64,000 nucleotides of DNA from Pampus argenteus (taxonomy: Eukaryota; Chordata; Actinopteri; Scombriformes; Stromateidae): assembly GCA_036937835.1 (NCBI GenBank), contig CM072876.1, positions 21,034,001-21,098,000 on the forward strand, in the 5' to 3' direction. The notes beneath the pieces are model-generated. The model had not been told where the DNA came from, made no database searches, and was given only the letters and a program-made list of their open reading frames with translations. The position numbers were made by a program, and so were the translations under genes. Below are positions 30,377 through 40,008 of the stretch, piece after piece. The number at the start of each line of letters is the position of its first letter. Within the stretch, counting starts at the first letter, position 1.

Positions 30377-33300
30377 GTGGGACAGAGAGGTGCAGATGAT
30401 GATGAAGAGGAACAGAGAGGTGAAGATGAGGGAGAGGAACAGAGAGGTGAAGATGATGATGAAGAGGAACAGAGAGGTGAAGATGAGGGAGAGGAACAGA
30501 GAGGTGAAGATGATAATGAAGAGGAACTGGAAAAGAGAGGTGAAGATGAGGGAGAGAAACAGAGAGGTGCAGAGGAGAGGGCTGGGGCAAGGCCTTCCTC
30601 AGAAGATCCATCTGAATGGCCTTCACCACATGAAATCGGGGACTCATTGAGGCAGTACATGGTTGAGAATGGCCCACAGAAATGTCCTGATGGGCCATAT
30701 CCAAGATCAGATAAGAGTAAAAGGTGTTTTTCCAAAGCATACTGTTTTCGTGTACTGTCCAATGGGGAGAAAGTGGAGCGGGATTGGTTACTGTACTCCA
30801 AAAGTACTAACAGAGTCTATTGTTGCTGATACACGCCTTGTGGTGGGGTATAATAACTGGCAGTGTCTTTCAAAAACACTGAAGCACCATGAAACCAGTG
30901 ATTATCACATAAATGCTTATCTGATGTGGAAAGAATTGGCATCCCGCTTACGCCTCGGTAAAACTATTGATAGCGAGTTGCAGAGAGCCATGGCCGCTGA
31001 AAAGGCACACTGGAGAAGTGTGTTGACTCGAGTGATCGACTGCATACTCTTCCTTGCAGAAAGAAACTTGCCACTCAGGGGAAAAAATGCACAGTTTGGA
31101 AATCCTAAAAATGGAAATTTTCTGGGTATCCTTGAGCTCATAGCACGGTATGATGTCACACTGGCAGAGCATCTTAGAAAGGCTGCCTCAAAAAAAACCA
31201 CCGGATATCTATCCTGGTGCACTCAAAATGAATTTTTAGATTCAATATCAGAATGTGTTTTAGGTAAAATTTGTGCCCAGATCAAAGCCTCCAAGTACTT
31301 TGCAGTGGAATTGGACTGCACACCCGATATTTCAAAGCAAGAGCAGGCCTCAGTTATCATACGGTATGTTCATACAGATGAGAAGAAGAAGGTCACTATT
31401 ACTGAGTCTTTTGTGGGGTTCACTGCTGTGAAGGACACAACTGGGAAAGGCCTTGTCACACCGCGGTGAGGTCAAGCTGGGTTTTTGTCTTGTCTTGTCA
31501 CTTCCTGTTTTATTTTGAAATAACTCTCCTCTGGTTTCAGGTCACTTGCCCTTCCTCATGTGTCATCAGTCTGATTGTCTTCCCTGATTCCTGATTGTGT
31601 CCACCTGTTCCCCATTACCTGGTGAATTTATTGTCTGCGTCTCCCCTTGTCCCGGGCCGAAGTGTTTCGTTTCTAGCAGCGTTCACCAAAGCCTTATTGC
31701 CTTAAATCCACAGCCATAGCTTTTGATCTAGTGTTCTTTTGTTTCTTCCTCGTCAGAGTGATTCTTTGTTGTAATTTTCTAGCCTCAGCCATAGCTTTAT
31801 AGCTCTAGGGTTCTGCTTGTTTTCTTCCTCGTAAGAGTGTTTTTTTTGTTGTATACTTCTTAGTCTAGCCCCTTTTGTTTTCTAGTGATCAGCCTAGTGT
31901 TTTGCCAGCCTCGTAAGAGTGCCCTTAGTTAATGTTTTCATAGCCTTTGTTTTCTCCTCATTGTGAGTGATTTTGATTTCTCTTAGTTAAGGCCTACGTT
32001 ATAGTCTCACTCTTTCGGGAGTTATTCAAGTCCTGAATAAAAGCTACTCTCAGCCTTACTCTGCATCTGAGTCCTCATTTGAGTCCCGGCCTGACAGGCC
32101 TCACAGATACACTGACAGGGGTGCTGGATAGTCTGGGGTTGGAGATGGCTAATTGTAGGGGGCAAAGTTACGACAATGGCTCTAATATGAAGGGGATACA
32201 CAAGGGTGTCCAAGCTTTAATACAACAGAAATGTCCAGAGGCTCTGTTCATCCCCTGCTGTAGCCACAGCCTGAACCTTTTGCTATGCGATGCAGCCTCA
32301 TCCAACAGAGAGTGTCTAACCTTCTTTGGCACTCTTCAAAGATTGTACACAATCTTTTCGTCTTCTGTAAAGAGGTGGGATATTCTCACAGAATTTGTTG
32401 ACATCACACTGAAGCCTTTGAGTGACACCAGGTGGGAAGCAAAGTTAGACTCTGTCAAAGCTGTTAGTTTCCAGTTGGGGGGGATTCTAGATGCGCTAGA
32501 AAAGCTTGAAGAAGTGGCAGGAGACAGCAAAATTGTCTCAGAGGCAAAGTCACTGTCTAATGAGATTGTAAGTATGGAGTTCCTAGTGTGCCTCTTGGTT
32601 TGGTATGACTTATTGTCAGAGATCAACTTTGCAAGCAAGGCACTACAAGCACCAGATGTCTCAATGGACACAGCCATTAGATTGATTGATTCTCTAAAAG
32701 GGTTTTTGCTCAAGTATAGAGAGGATGGCTTTCAGAAGTCACTCGACATTGCACGCAGGATAGCTATTGAAATAGATGCTTCTTCAGAATTCAAAGAGAG
32801 ACGTGTTAGGAAGCAAAAGAGGTTCCAAGATGATAATTCCAGCACTGGTCATCATGAAAAGGAACCAGAGAGGCACTTTAGGTGCATGGTTTTTAATGTT
32901 ATTGTCGACACAGTCCTGCAAGAGTTGTCTGACAGGTTTTCCAATCTTCAGCTTGTGTCTGAGAAATTTAAATTCATCACTAAAATGGAGCACATGACAC
33001 AAGCTGAGCTGGAGGAATCAGTTACCAGATATGCCCTGACTACCTGTGATGTTTCCAGAGATATCATTCAAGAAATATACCCAGCAAGCCGTCTACTGAA
33101 GGGTTACAAGGCTCTTGAGAAGTTGAATTTCCTCATACAGGAGAATCTTGATTTGGTGTTCCCAAATTTGACAGTAGCCCTTAGAGTATTCCTGACCATG
33201 CCTCTGACGGTTGCATCTGCCGAAAGATCCTTCAGTAAGCTGAAGCTTATAAAAACATACCTTCGTTCAAGTATGAGCAATGATCGCCTGACCCAGTTAG

Positions 33301-33398
33301 CAGTGATCTCTATTGAAAACAGTGTGGCACGGTCTATTTCATTTGATGCCATTCTTGACAAATGGGCGAGTGCAAGGGCACGACATGTAACAATTTAG
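30377..33398 (+). pseudogene. hAT transposase (TTF zinc finger, RNase H-like core, hATC), interrupted
   Basis: This transposase would cut and paste the element. It starts with an acidic tandem repeat (30395-30570) and a TTF-like finger (KRCFSKAYCFRVL, near 30720), with a frameshift near 30827. The core then runs 30840-31453 with the first catalytic-region motif ELDCTPDISKQEQAS. After the solo LTR the frame resumes at 32102, giving YDNGSNMKG, PCCSHSLNLLLCD and SDTRWEAK. The C-terminal dimerisation region (LTMPLTVASAERSFSKLKLIK) ends at 33398. The frameshift and the LTR make it inactive, but most of the protein is uninterrupted, so decay is recent. Confidence 0.88.
31454..32096 (+). repeat. Solo LTR in the hAT transposase gene
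   Basis: A 643-base LTR starting TGTCACACC and ending GGCCTGACA sits in the coding sequence, flanked by the 5-bp duplication GGCCT (31449-31453 and 32097-32101). Removing it restores the transposase reading order. A polyadenylation-type AATAAA near 32036, close to the right end, suggests plus orientation. It is a different LTR family from all others in the window; the owner is unknown. Confidence 0.9.
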
Positions 33399-33668
33399 TG
33401 TTAGGTAGAGGACTTATTTATGTTTTGTTTATGTTATTTATGTTATTACATTGTTATACATTATTTTTTGTGTTTGATTGAGCTGATCACCTGCTGTAAT
33501 ACATAAAACAAAATAAAAGTCTGTAATAAAAGTCTAATATTTTATAGGTCCTTGAATAAATAAGATTTATACACGTAAACATTGAAAAAAAAAAGGGGGG
33601 GGGGGCGCGCACCTGTAATGTGTCTGCATACCCCTCAGAAAGGAGGTAGTTGCGCCCCTGATAGCACC

Positions 33669-34133
33669 CACTATCAAGGGCTTGGTAGCAGCAGGTGTAT
33701 TAAAACCAACAAAAAGTCCTTGTAACACTCAACATTTTTCCTATCAAAAAGATGAATGCAAACGACTATCGATTAGTGCATGGTTTACGTGCCATCAATT
33801 CTATTGTGGATGGAGATTCACAATAGAATTGTGTTTCATCTATATGTTGCAGAGAAAGCAGGATATGCATGTACTGTATTGATGCAAGACACTCCCACTG
33901 GTAAGCAACCACTAGCATATTACAGCACCAAACTAGACAACATTGAGACAGGCTGTTGTCCCAGATTTGTGCTAACACAAGACAGGAAAACAGGCTATGA
34001 GGTAATCCTCTCAGCACCTGAGCTAACAATTCAACGATGTACTACAGTTAATCCTGCCACACGCATGGTGTTACCTGTAAAAGGCACACCACATGATTGT
34101 GTCCAGTCAACAGATGTGTTCCTGAAACCACAT
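33669..34133 (+). pseudogene. ERV 2 reverse transcriptase and RNase H scraps
   Basis: On the left side of the hAT the reading ends KKQYPLKPHQIAGIAP (26938-26985). To the right it continues TIKGLVAAGVLKPTKSPCNT, the conserved start of class I retroviral RT. It then jumps by deletion to RNase H sequence (CTVLMQDTPTGKQPLAYYS near 33870-33930). Protease is missing between Gag and RT. It ends where an L2 tail begins at about 34134, so integrase and env are lost. Confidence 0.8.
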
Positions 34134-34763
34134 CAATCAATCAATCAATCAATCAATCAAATTTTATTTATATAGCCCAAAATCACAAAATACATTTGTC
34201 TCAGAGGGCTTGGGGCGGCAGTAGCTCAGTCCATAGGGACTTGGCTTGCAAAACCAGAGGGTGGCGGTTCAAGTCCCACATGAACCAAAATATGGAAGGT
34301 GGGCTGGTAGCTGGAGAGGTGCCAGTTCACTTCCTGGGCACTGCCGAGGGGCCCTTGAGCAAGGCACCGACCCCCCCAAACTGCTCACTGGGCGCCGGTC
34401 TGGCTGGCTGCCCATCTCTCCATTGTACTGCATGTCTGTGCTGGTGTACTGCATGAGTGTGTGTATCAGGGTGAAATGCATGTAAAATAAATAGAGTGAA
34501 AAGATAATTTCCCCATTGTGTGGATTAATAAAAGTAAATCTTCTTCTTCTTCTTTTACAATCTGTACAGGGAGTGACACCCTCTGTCCTTAGACCCTCGA
34601 TTCGAGTGAGGAAAAACTTGTCCACCAAAAAACCTTTTAACAGGGAAAAAGGTGGAAGAAACATCAGGAAGAGCCACAGAGGAGGGATCCCTCTCCCAGG
34701 ACGGACAGACGTGCAATGATGTCACATGTACAGAACAAATCAACACACACATATTGTATACAC
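34134..34763 (-). repeat. L2-like LINE 3' end, split by a SINE
   Basis: The conserved L2 tail (ATCAA repeats at the left) is interrupted after GAGGGCT at 34210 and continues from TTACAATCTG at 34554. It ends at about 34763, where Copia sequence takes over. No coding part. Confidence 0.88.
34212..34553 (+). mobile_element. tRNA-headed SINE inside an L2 tail
   Basis: The head has tRNA-like RNA polymerase III boxes: TAGCTCAGTCCATAGGGAC (A-box-like) near 34221 and GGTTCAAGTCC (B box) near 34266. A long unrelated body follows, ending in TTTCCCCATTG...AAATC and a CTT repeat. A relative lies on the minus strand at 50743-51119. It is transcribed by pol III and would borrow a LINE's reverse transcriptase. 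Confidence 0.85.
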
Positions 34764-35533
34764 ACAATGCTGTGTCAATAACTTCACCCTCAATGTCAAA
34801 ATGTAACTTTTGCTCACATGGGGTGGTCTTGGTTTACATTCAGACATTCCAAATTTCATCTTCTCTATGTGTCTCTTTTGAGTCATTTTGATCTCCCCAT
34901 CACTCCCCATCAAGTGTTTAAGTGGACCCATATCTTTCATCTTAAACCTTCTCTTTAACATTTCTTTTCTATCACTCAGTATGGTGTTGTTACTTGCGGC
35001 TATAATTAAGTCAACCACCCATACTAACAACATAACTTTCTCATTTTCAGATTTTCTGCTGTAGACACAGTGATCAGCATCATTTTGTACAAAGCCATTT
35101 TCTGTAAGGTGATCATGCAGTAACCTGTTCCAGTTACACCCAGCCTGTTTCAAACCATCCAATGACTTACTGAGTTTACACACCAAGTGTTCTCCTGTTT
35201 TTGATTTGATCTCAAAACCTTCTGGTTACTCCATATATACCTCACAGTCCATAGGAGCATGGAAATAAGCAGTCATCCATTTGGTGCAGCGTAAGATCCT
35301 CCTGCACAGCTACCTGCATCAATGCTCGGACAAAGGTTATATTGGCTGTTGGTGAAAAGGTCTCTTTATAGTCAATCCCTTCCACCTGGCCGTACCCCGT
35401 TGCAACGTATCAGGCTTTACAAGTCTTGGATCCATCTGGGCTCTCTTTCACGGCATATACCCAGCAACCTCCCACTGCTTGTTTGTTCCTTGGCAGTGCA
35501 GTCAGAGTGAAAGTCTCATTCTCTGTCAAAGAG
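34764..35533 (-). pseudogene. Copia RT
   Basis: The start is NETFTLTALPRNKQAVGGCW followed by VYAVKESPDGS near 35430-35525. After a damaged stretch it continues VCKLSKSLDGLKQAGCNWNR and then LLVWVVDLIIAASNN, where the catalytic YVDD-type box reads WVVD (one Asp lost). RRFKMKDMGPLKH follows in 34740-35186. Stops between the pieces and the altered catalytic box show it is dead. Confidence 0.85.
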
Positions 35534-35898
35534 ATTAATTTCACTGTAGAAGGGCTGAAAGAGAAAACAGACAAATTACTACTGAAACTAACATCACTCT
35601 TACCTGGTTCTATCATGGAGAAAGTTGTGGTTCTCACCCAGAAAGCACAATTATCTCAACACAACAAAAGCAAAGAAAGACAGAACAGGAAATTTCACAA
35701 ACTACAATTTCTGAACAACACACAAACTCTTACTCGGAGGCAAAAAACGGACATTCCAGCACAATATGAAAGACCAAACAGATGGGTAAAGAATTTGTCT
35801 GACAGAGAACTAACCCACACAGAGAAGGAGGTCAACATCACAATCCTTCCAGCAGACAAGGGACGATGCACAGTAATACTCAATAAAACTGACTACCA

Positions 35899-38052
35899 GG
35901 CTGGGTCTCAGTAATTTCAACCATGAGTTAATCAAGGCTAGACAGCAACACTTCTCTAAAATTATTAATAAAAACATCAACAACACTCGCACTCTGTTTG
36001 CTATAGTTGATAAGCTTACAAACCCCCCAAAAGAGATGGTTTCAGAACTCTCCTCAAAAGAAAAATGCAATGAATTTGCTCACTTTTTCGATGAAAAAAT
36101 AAAATCCTTAAGGTTAAATATCAACACAAATCTACAAAATGATAAAGTGACGCAATCCCTAAAACCACCTAGGAATGAATCAACTGTGATGTTAGAATTT
36201 AATACAGTTGATCAAAAAAGCATAGAAGAAACAGTTCAGCATCTTAAATCATCGACATGCTGTCTTGACACAATGCCATCTGACTTTTTTAAAGCTATTG
36301 TAAAATCTGTCCAAACAGATCTGCAGCAAATAATAAATTGCTCACTTCAATCAGGCACGTTTCCTAAACCCCTAAAAGTAGCTGCCATCAAGCCACTCTT
36401 AAAAAAGCGAACGCTGGATACTTTCAAGTTAACCAACTACAGACCTGTCTCAAATCTTCCTTTTATAGCCAAGATTGTTGAGAAAGTGGTTTTTAATCAA
36501 CTCAATAATTACTTGAACTCCAGTGGACTTTTTGACAAATTTCAATCAGGTTTTCGAGCTCACCACAGTACAGAAACAGCTCTTATTAGAGTGTTAAATG
36601 ACATAAGGTTGAACACTGACTCAGGCAAAGTATCAGTTCTGGTCCTGCTGGATCTCAGTGCTGCGTTTGACACTGTGGATCACAGCATACTGCTGAACAG
36701 GTTGGAAACATGGGCAGGACTCCGTGGAACAGTCCTAGAATGGTTCAGATCCTACTTGGAGGAACGGAGTTATTTTGTGACCATTGGAAGTAATCAATCA
36801 GATCGAGTGGCTATGACATGTGGGGTTCCTCAGGGGTCAGTTCTTGGACCCCTTTTGTTCAGCCTATATATGCTGCCTTTGGGTCAAATTCTGCAGAATT
36901 CTAAGGTCAACTATCATAGTTATGCAGATGACACACAGATATATCTTGCGCTGTCACCAGATGACTGCAGTCCTATAGAGTCATTGTGTAACTGTCTAGA
37001 GCAAGTCAAAAGTTGGATGAACCAAAATTTTCTTCAGTTAAATCAAGAAAAAACTGATGTAATTGTTTTTGGCAATAAAGAGAAGAGGGTTGCTGTCAGT
37101 AAACACCTTGAGTTACTGTCTCTAAAAACTAAAGACCAAGTCCGAAACCTTGGCGTATTGATAGATTCAGATCTGACCTTCAACAGTCACATAAAATCAG
37201 TCACCAAAACAGCCTTCTACCAACTTAAGAACATATCCAGAGTTAAGGGCTTTATGTCCCAAACAGATCAGGAGAAGCTGATCCATGCTTTCATCTCCAG
37301 TAGACTTGACTACTGTAATGGTCTTTTGACTGGACTCCCCCAAAAAAGTATCAAACAGCTGCAGCTCATTCAGAACGCAGCAGCTCGAGTTTTGACCAGA
37401 ACAAAGAGATCAGAACACATCACCCCAGTTCTTAAGTCTTTACACTGGCTCCCAGTTAGCCACAGAATAGATTTTAAAGTTCTGCTACTAGTTTACAAAT
37501 CACTGAATGGTTTAGGCCCAAAATACATAAATGAAATGTTAGTAGAATATAGACCCAGTAGGGCTCTGAGATCTACTGACTCAGGTCAGATAGTGGAGCA
37601 CAGATTTCAAACCAGACACGGTGAAGCAGCATTTAGCAGTTATGCTGCTCACAACTGGAACAAACTACCAGCAGGACTGAAATCAGCCCCAACTCTTAGC
37701 ACTTTTAAATCCAGGTTAAAAACTTTTCTATTTTCACGTGCTTATGGCTGAGCTCTTCTTAAGAATTTTTAATCATAATCCAGTGATTCGTTTATTGTTT
37801 TAAATTGTTTTCAAATTTGCTATTTTAATTATTTAATATTTAATTAATTTTAAATTACATTCTGATGTTTTTAATTAAATTTTCTTCTCTCTTTAATTTT
37901 ATTTTTTATTATTATTATCATTATTATTTTTTTTTTTATTGCTATTTCTTGTCTTAATGTCAAATGTTTTTCCTTGCCTCTGTAAAGCACTATGAATTGC
38001 CTTGTGTACGAATTGTGCTATACAAATAAACTTGCCTTGCCTTGCCTTGCCT
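35899..38052 (+). mobile_element. L2/CR1-like LINE, 3' half, inserted in Penelope
   Basis: TACCA flanks it (35894-35898 and 38053-38057). It is 5'-truncated; its first 80 bases match the last 80 bases of the LINE 5' half at 17881-19553. The 3' untranslated region is AT-rich and ends in a CTTGC repeat (38024-38052), unlike the TTTGA tail of the L2 family elsewhere, so it is a separate LINE family. Confidence 0.9.
35907..37751 (+). CDS. LINE ORF2 C-terminal part: reverse transcriptase, uninterrupted
   Basis: A frame of about 615 codons runs unbroken from the truncation point to the stop at 37749-37751 (571 codons from the first Met at 36036). RT blocks in order are KPLLKKRTLDTFKLTNYRPV, FDKFQSGFRAHHSTETAL, VLLDLSAAFDTVDHSIL, CGVPQGSVLGPLLFSLYM, the catalytic YHSYADDTQIYLAL, and the C-terminal block LIQNAAARVLTRTKRSEH. 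All key residues are present. The endonuclease is missing, so the copy cannot move alone, but the intact frame suggests recent activity. Confidence 0.9.
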   Translation, partial: LSNFNHELIKARQQHFSKIINKNINNTRTLFAIVDKLTNPPKEMVSELSSKEKCNEFAHFFDEKIKSLRLNINTNLQNDKVTQSLKPPRNESTVMLEFNTVDQKSIEETVQHLKSSTCCLDTMPSDFFKAIVKSVQTDLQQIINCSLQSGTFPKPLKVAAIKPLLKKRTLDTFKLTNYRPVSNLPFIAKIVEKVVFNQLNNYLNSSGLFDKFQSGFRAHHSTETALIRVLNDIRLNTDSGKVSVLVLLDLSAAFDTVDHSILLNRLETWAGLRGTVLEWFRSYLEERSYFVTIGSNQSDRVAMTCGVPQGSVLGPLLFSLYMLPLGQILQNSKVNYHSYADDTQIYLALSPDDCSPIESLCNCLEQVKSWMNQNFLQLNQEKTDVIVFGNKEKRVAVSKHLELLSLKTKDQVRNLGVLIDSDLTFNSHIKSVTKTAFYQLKNISRVKGFMSQTDQEKLIHAFISSRLDYCNGLLTGLPQKSIKQLQLIQNAAARVLTRTKRSEHITPVLKSLHWLPVSHRIDFKVLLLVYKSLNGLGPKYINEMLVEYRPSRALRSTDSGQIVEHRFQTRHGEAAFSSYAAHNWNKLPAGLKSAPTLSTFKSRLKTFLFSRAYG

Positions 38053-39764
38053 TACCATGACAAGGTCACTACACTACTCAGTGACACAGACACATATGAA
38101 ATTCTGAAAAGAGACCCAACCAGTAATTACAAAAAGAAGGCAATAGAATGTCTACAAAAACTACAAAAAAAAGGGATTATTGATAGAATACAATACCACC
38201 GGTTATATCCACAAGACTCAATCCCCTGCATATATGGACTTCCTAAGATCCATAAAGAAAGGGCCCTACTCAGACCCATTGTCATCAGTATAAACTCTGT
38301 CACCTACAACATTGCCAAACATGTGGCTAGCATCTTGGCACCCTTGGTAGGCAACACCCCTTACCATATCCAAAACTCTATTAATTTTGTGAACAAAGTC
38401 CGGAACCTATGAATGGAGCCAGATGAAACCATGGTTTCCTACGATGTGACTTCCCTATTCGATTGCTTACCAACCACGGAGGCTTTGGAAACAGTGAGAA
38501 AGCGACTTGCACATGACAACTCTCTCCAGGACAATACAAAACTTAGACCAGAACAGATATGCCTACTTCTGGATTTATGCCTCAATACCACATATTTCCA
38601 GTTTAATGGCAAATTTTACAGACAGAAATATGGCTGTGCCATGGGTTCCCCAGTTTTCCCCATTGTGGCCAATCTGTACATGGAGGAGATGGAACGCAGG
38701 GCCCTGAGCTCATTTAAAGGAGTAACACTGAGCCACTGGTTCACATATGTGGATGACACATGGGTCAAGATAAAAACCCAAGAAGTGCAAGCCTTTACTG
38801 AACACATCAACTCAGTGGACAGAAACATCAAGTTCACCAGAGAAGATGTTAAGGACAACAGTTTGCCCTTCTTAGACTGTGACGTCCATATTGAAAAAGA
38901 CAGGAGCCTCCACATTGGGGTATACAGGAAACCCAAACACACACAGACCAATATCTCCTTTTCGACTCACACCACCCACTGGAACACAAGCTTGGTGTTA
39001 TCAGAACCCTGCAACACAGGGCTGATAATGTACCCACCAGCTCACAGGCACAAGGGGAAGAACATGAGCACCTGAGGGATGCCCTCAAAACTTGTGGTTA
39101 TCCCAATTGGGCCTTTGTGAAAACTGCAGCTGGCTCCAGAAAAAAACATCAACAAGGGGGTTGAGAAAGAAAAACAAGACAAAAGAAACAACATAGTCAT
39201 TCCATATGTATCTGGTGTATCAAAGAAACTCAGGAGGATGTTTAACAAGCACCGTATCCCTGTGTATTTCAAACCCAGCAACACACTCAGACAGAGACTG
39301 GTTCACCCCAAAGACAGAACACCACACACTCAGAAAAACAATCTGGTGTATGCAGTACAGTGCAATGAGGAATACAAAGACATACATTGGGGAAACTAAG
39401 CAACCATTGCACAAGCGCATGTACCAACACAGGAGGCCCAACTCCTCAGGCCAAGACTCTGCTGTCTACTTACACCTCAAGGAGAAAGCTCACTCCTTTG
39501 AGGACAACAATGTTCACATCCTGGACAGAGAGGATAGATGGTTTGAAAGAGGGGTAAAAGAAGCCATCTATGTGAAATTAGAAAACCCATCCCTAAACAG
39601 AGGAGGTATCCAATTTACAATGCTGCCCTTTCATCTCTTCCCAGGAGATTCAGCAACTTACCCTCTAAGAACAACAGCCATTCACAAAAGGCCCCATGTG
39701 ACTCTAACGACTGTCGTTATAACACAATAGAGCACTAACAAAGTCGAAACTAACTTTCATCACC

Positions 39765-39797
39765 CCCAACGACTGTCACTAAACCACTGTCGTTGGG
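39765..39797. repeat. Penelope 3' inverted repeat
   Basis: A perfect 9-bp inverted repeat, CCCAACGAC (39765-39773) and GTCGTTGGG (39789-39797), with a 15-base loop. It is also present in the fragment at 19798-19830, so it belongs to the element. Confidence 0.85.
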
Positions 39798-39867
39798 CAC
39801 ATGGAGTGTTAATGAGCCAATGACATCACTGGCCATGTGACTGTTAAATACCTGGGTTTCTACACCA

Positions 39868-39940
39868 GCTAGTTGGATTAGTCCTAGCCTAGTCAAGCTA
39901 GCATGAACTGATGAAGCCTCTTGGATGAGAGGTGAAACAT
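39868..39940 (+). ncRNA. Hammerhead-ribozyme-like motif at the Penelope 3' end
   Basis: The core CTGATGA (39908-39914) is followed by a 5-bp stem (CCTCT 39917-39921 with AGAGG 39928-39932) and then GAAA (39934-39937), the arrangement of a hammerhead core. An imperfect hairpin (GCTAGTTG with CAAGCTAGC) lies just upstream, where stem I would be. Penelope-like elements are known to carry such ribozymes. I do not see a convincing stem III or cleavage triplet, so function is unproven. Confidence 0.45.
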
Positions 39941-40008
39941 CTTCAAAGACAAATAACCAATTCCAGTTAAATTCGATTTAATCTCCTTGAGATTACTCTG
40001 TCAAAGAG

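Larger units (their letters stand above)
26985..33660 (+). mobile_element. hAT DNA transposon with nested LTR elements
   Basis: The ends are imperfect inverted repeats (CAGTGGCGCAAAAAGTGGGTATGC at the left; CAGGGGCGCAACTA...GGGGTATGC read inward from the right). The 8-bp duplication ATAGCACC (26977-26984 and 33661-33668) is the hallmark of hAT. It landed in the ERV 2 reverse transcriptase. The transposase resembles the TTF-zinc-finger/ZMYM-like hAT group. Insertions inside it are the gag-only LTR element 27318-29624 and the solo LTR 31454-32096. Without them the element is about 3.7 kb. Confidence 0.93.
35543..39730 (+). pseudogene. Penelope RT and GIY-YIG nuclease, interrupted
   Basis: The N-terminal part (35543-35898) ends TILPADKGRCTVILNKTDY. 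A deletion lies just before it, and the LINE insertion follows. The frame resumes at 38058 with LPKIHKERALLRPIV, then a TGA at 38410-38412. YDVTSLFDCLPT, GCAMGSPVFPIVANLYMEE and the catalytic FTYVDDTWVK follow. A frameshift occurs near 38970. The nuclease part is in 39340-39640: TYIGETKQPLHKRMYQHRR, ending ENPSLNRGG, with another frame change through its first motif. The RT catalytic box is intact; the whole is broken. Confidence 0.9.
35534..39995 (+). mobile_element. Penelope-like element inserted in Copia
   Basis: The 13-bp duplication CTCTGTCAAAGAG flanks it (35521-35533 and 39996-40008). It encodes the Penelope RT and a GIY-YIG-type nuclease. Its 3' end carries an inverted repeat and a hammerhead-like motif. 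Another LINE is inserted at 35899-38052. Without it the element is about 2.3 kb and 5'-truncated. Confidence 0.92.

Noticed and set aside
30377..33398. A host ZMYM- or TTF-finger gene
   Set aside because: Terminal inverted repeats and an 8-bp target duplication bound it, and it is broken; it is a transposon gene.
34212..34290. A functional tRNA gene
   Set aside because: The pol III boxes are tRNA-like, but the sequence continues into a SINE body and has no plausible acceptor stem pairing, so it is a SINE head.
39206..39730. A free-standing GIY-YIG nuclease host gene
   Set aside because: It lies directly downstream of a Penelope RT inside one target-duplication-bounded element, so it is the Penelope nuclease domain.
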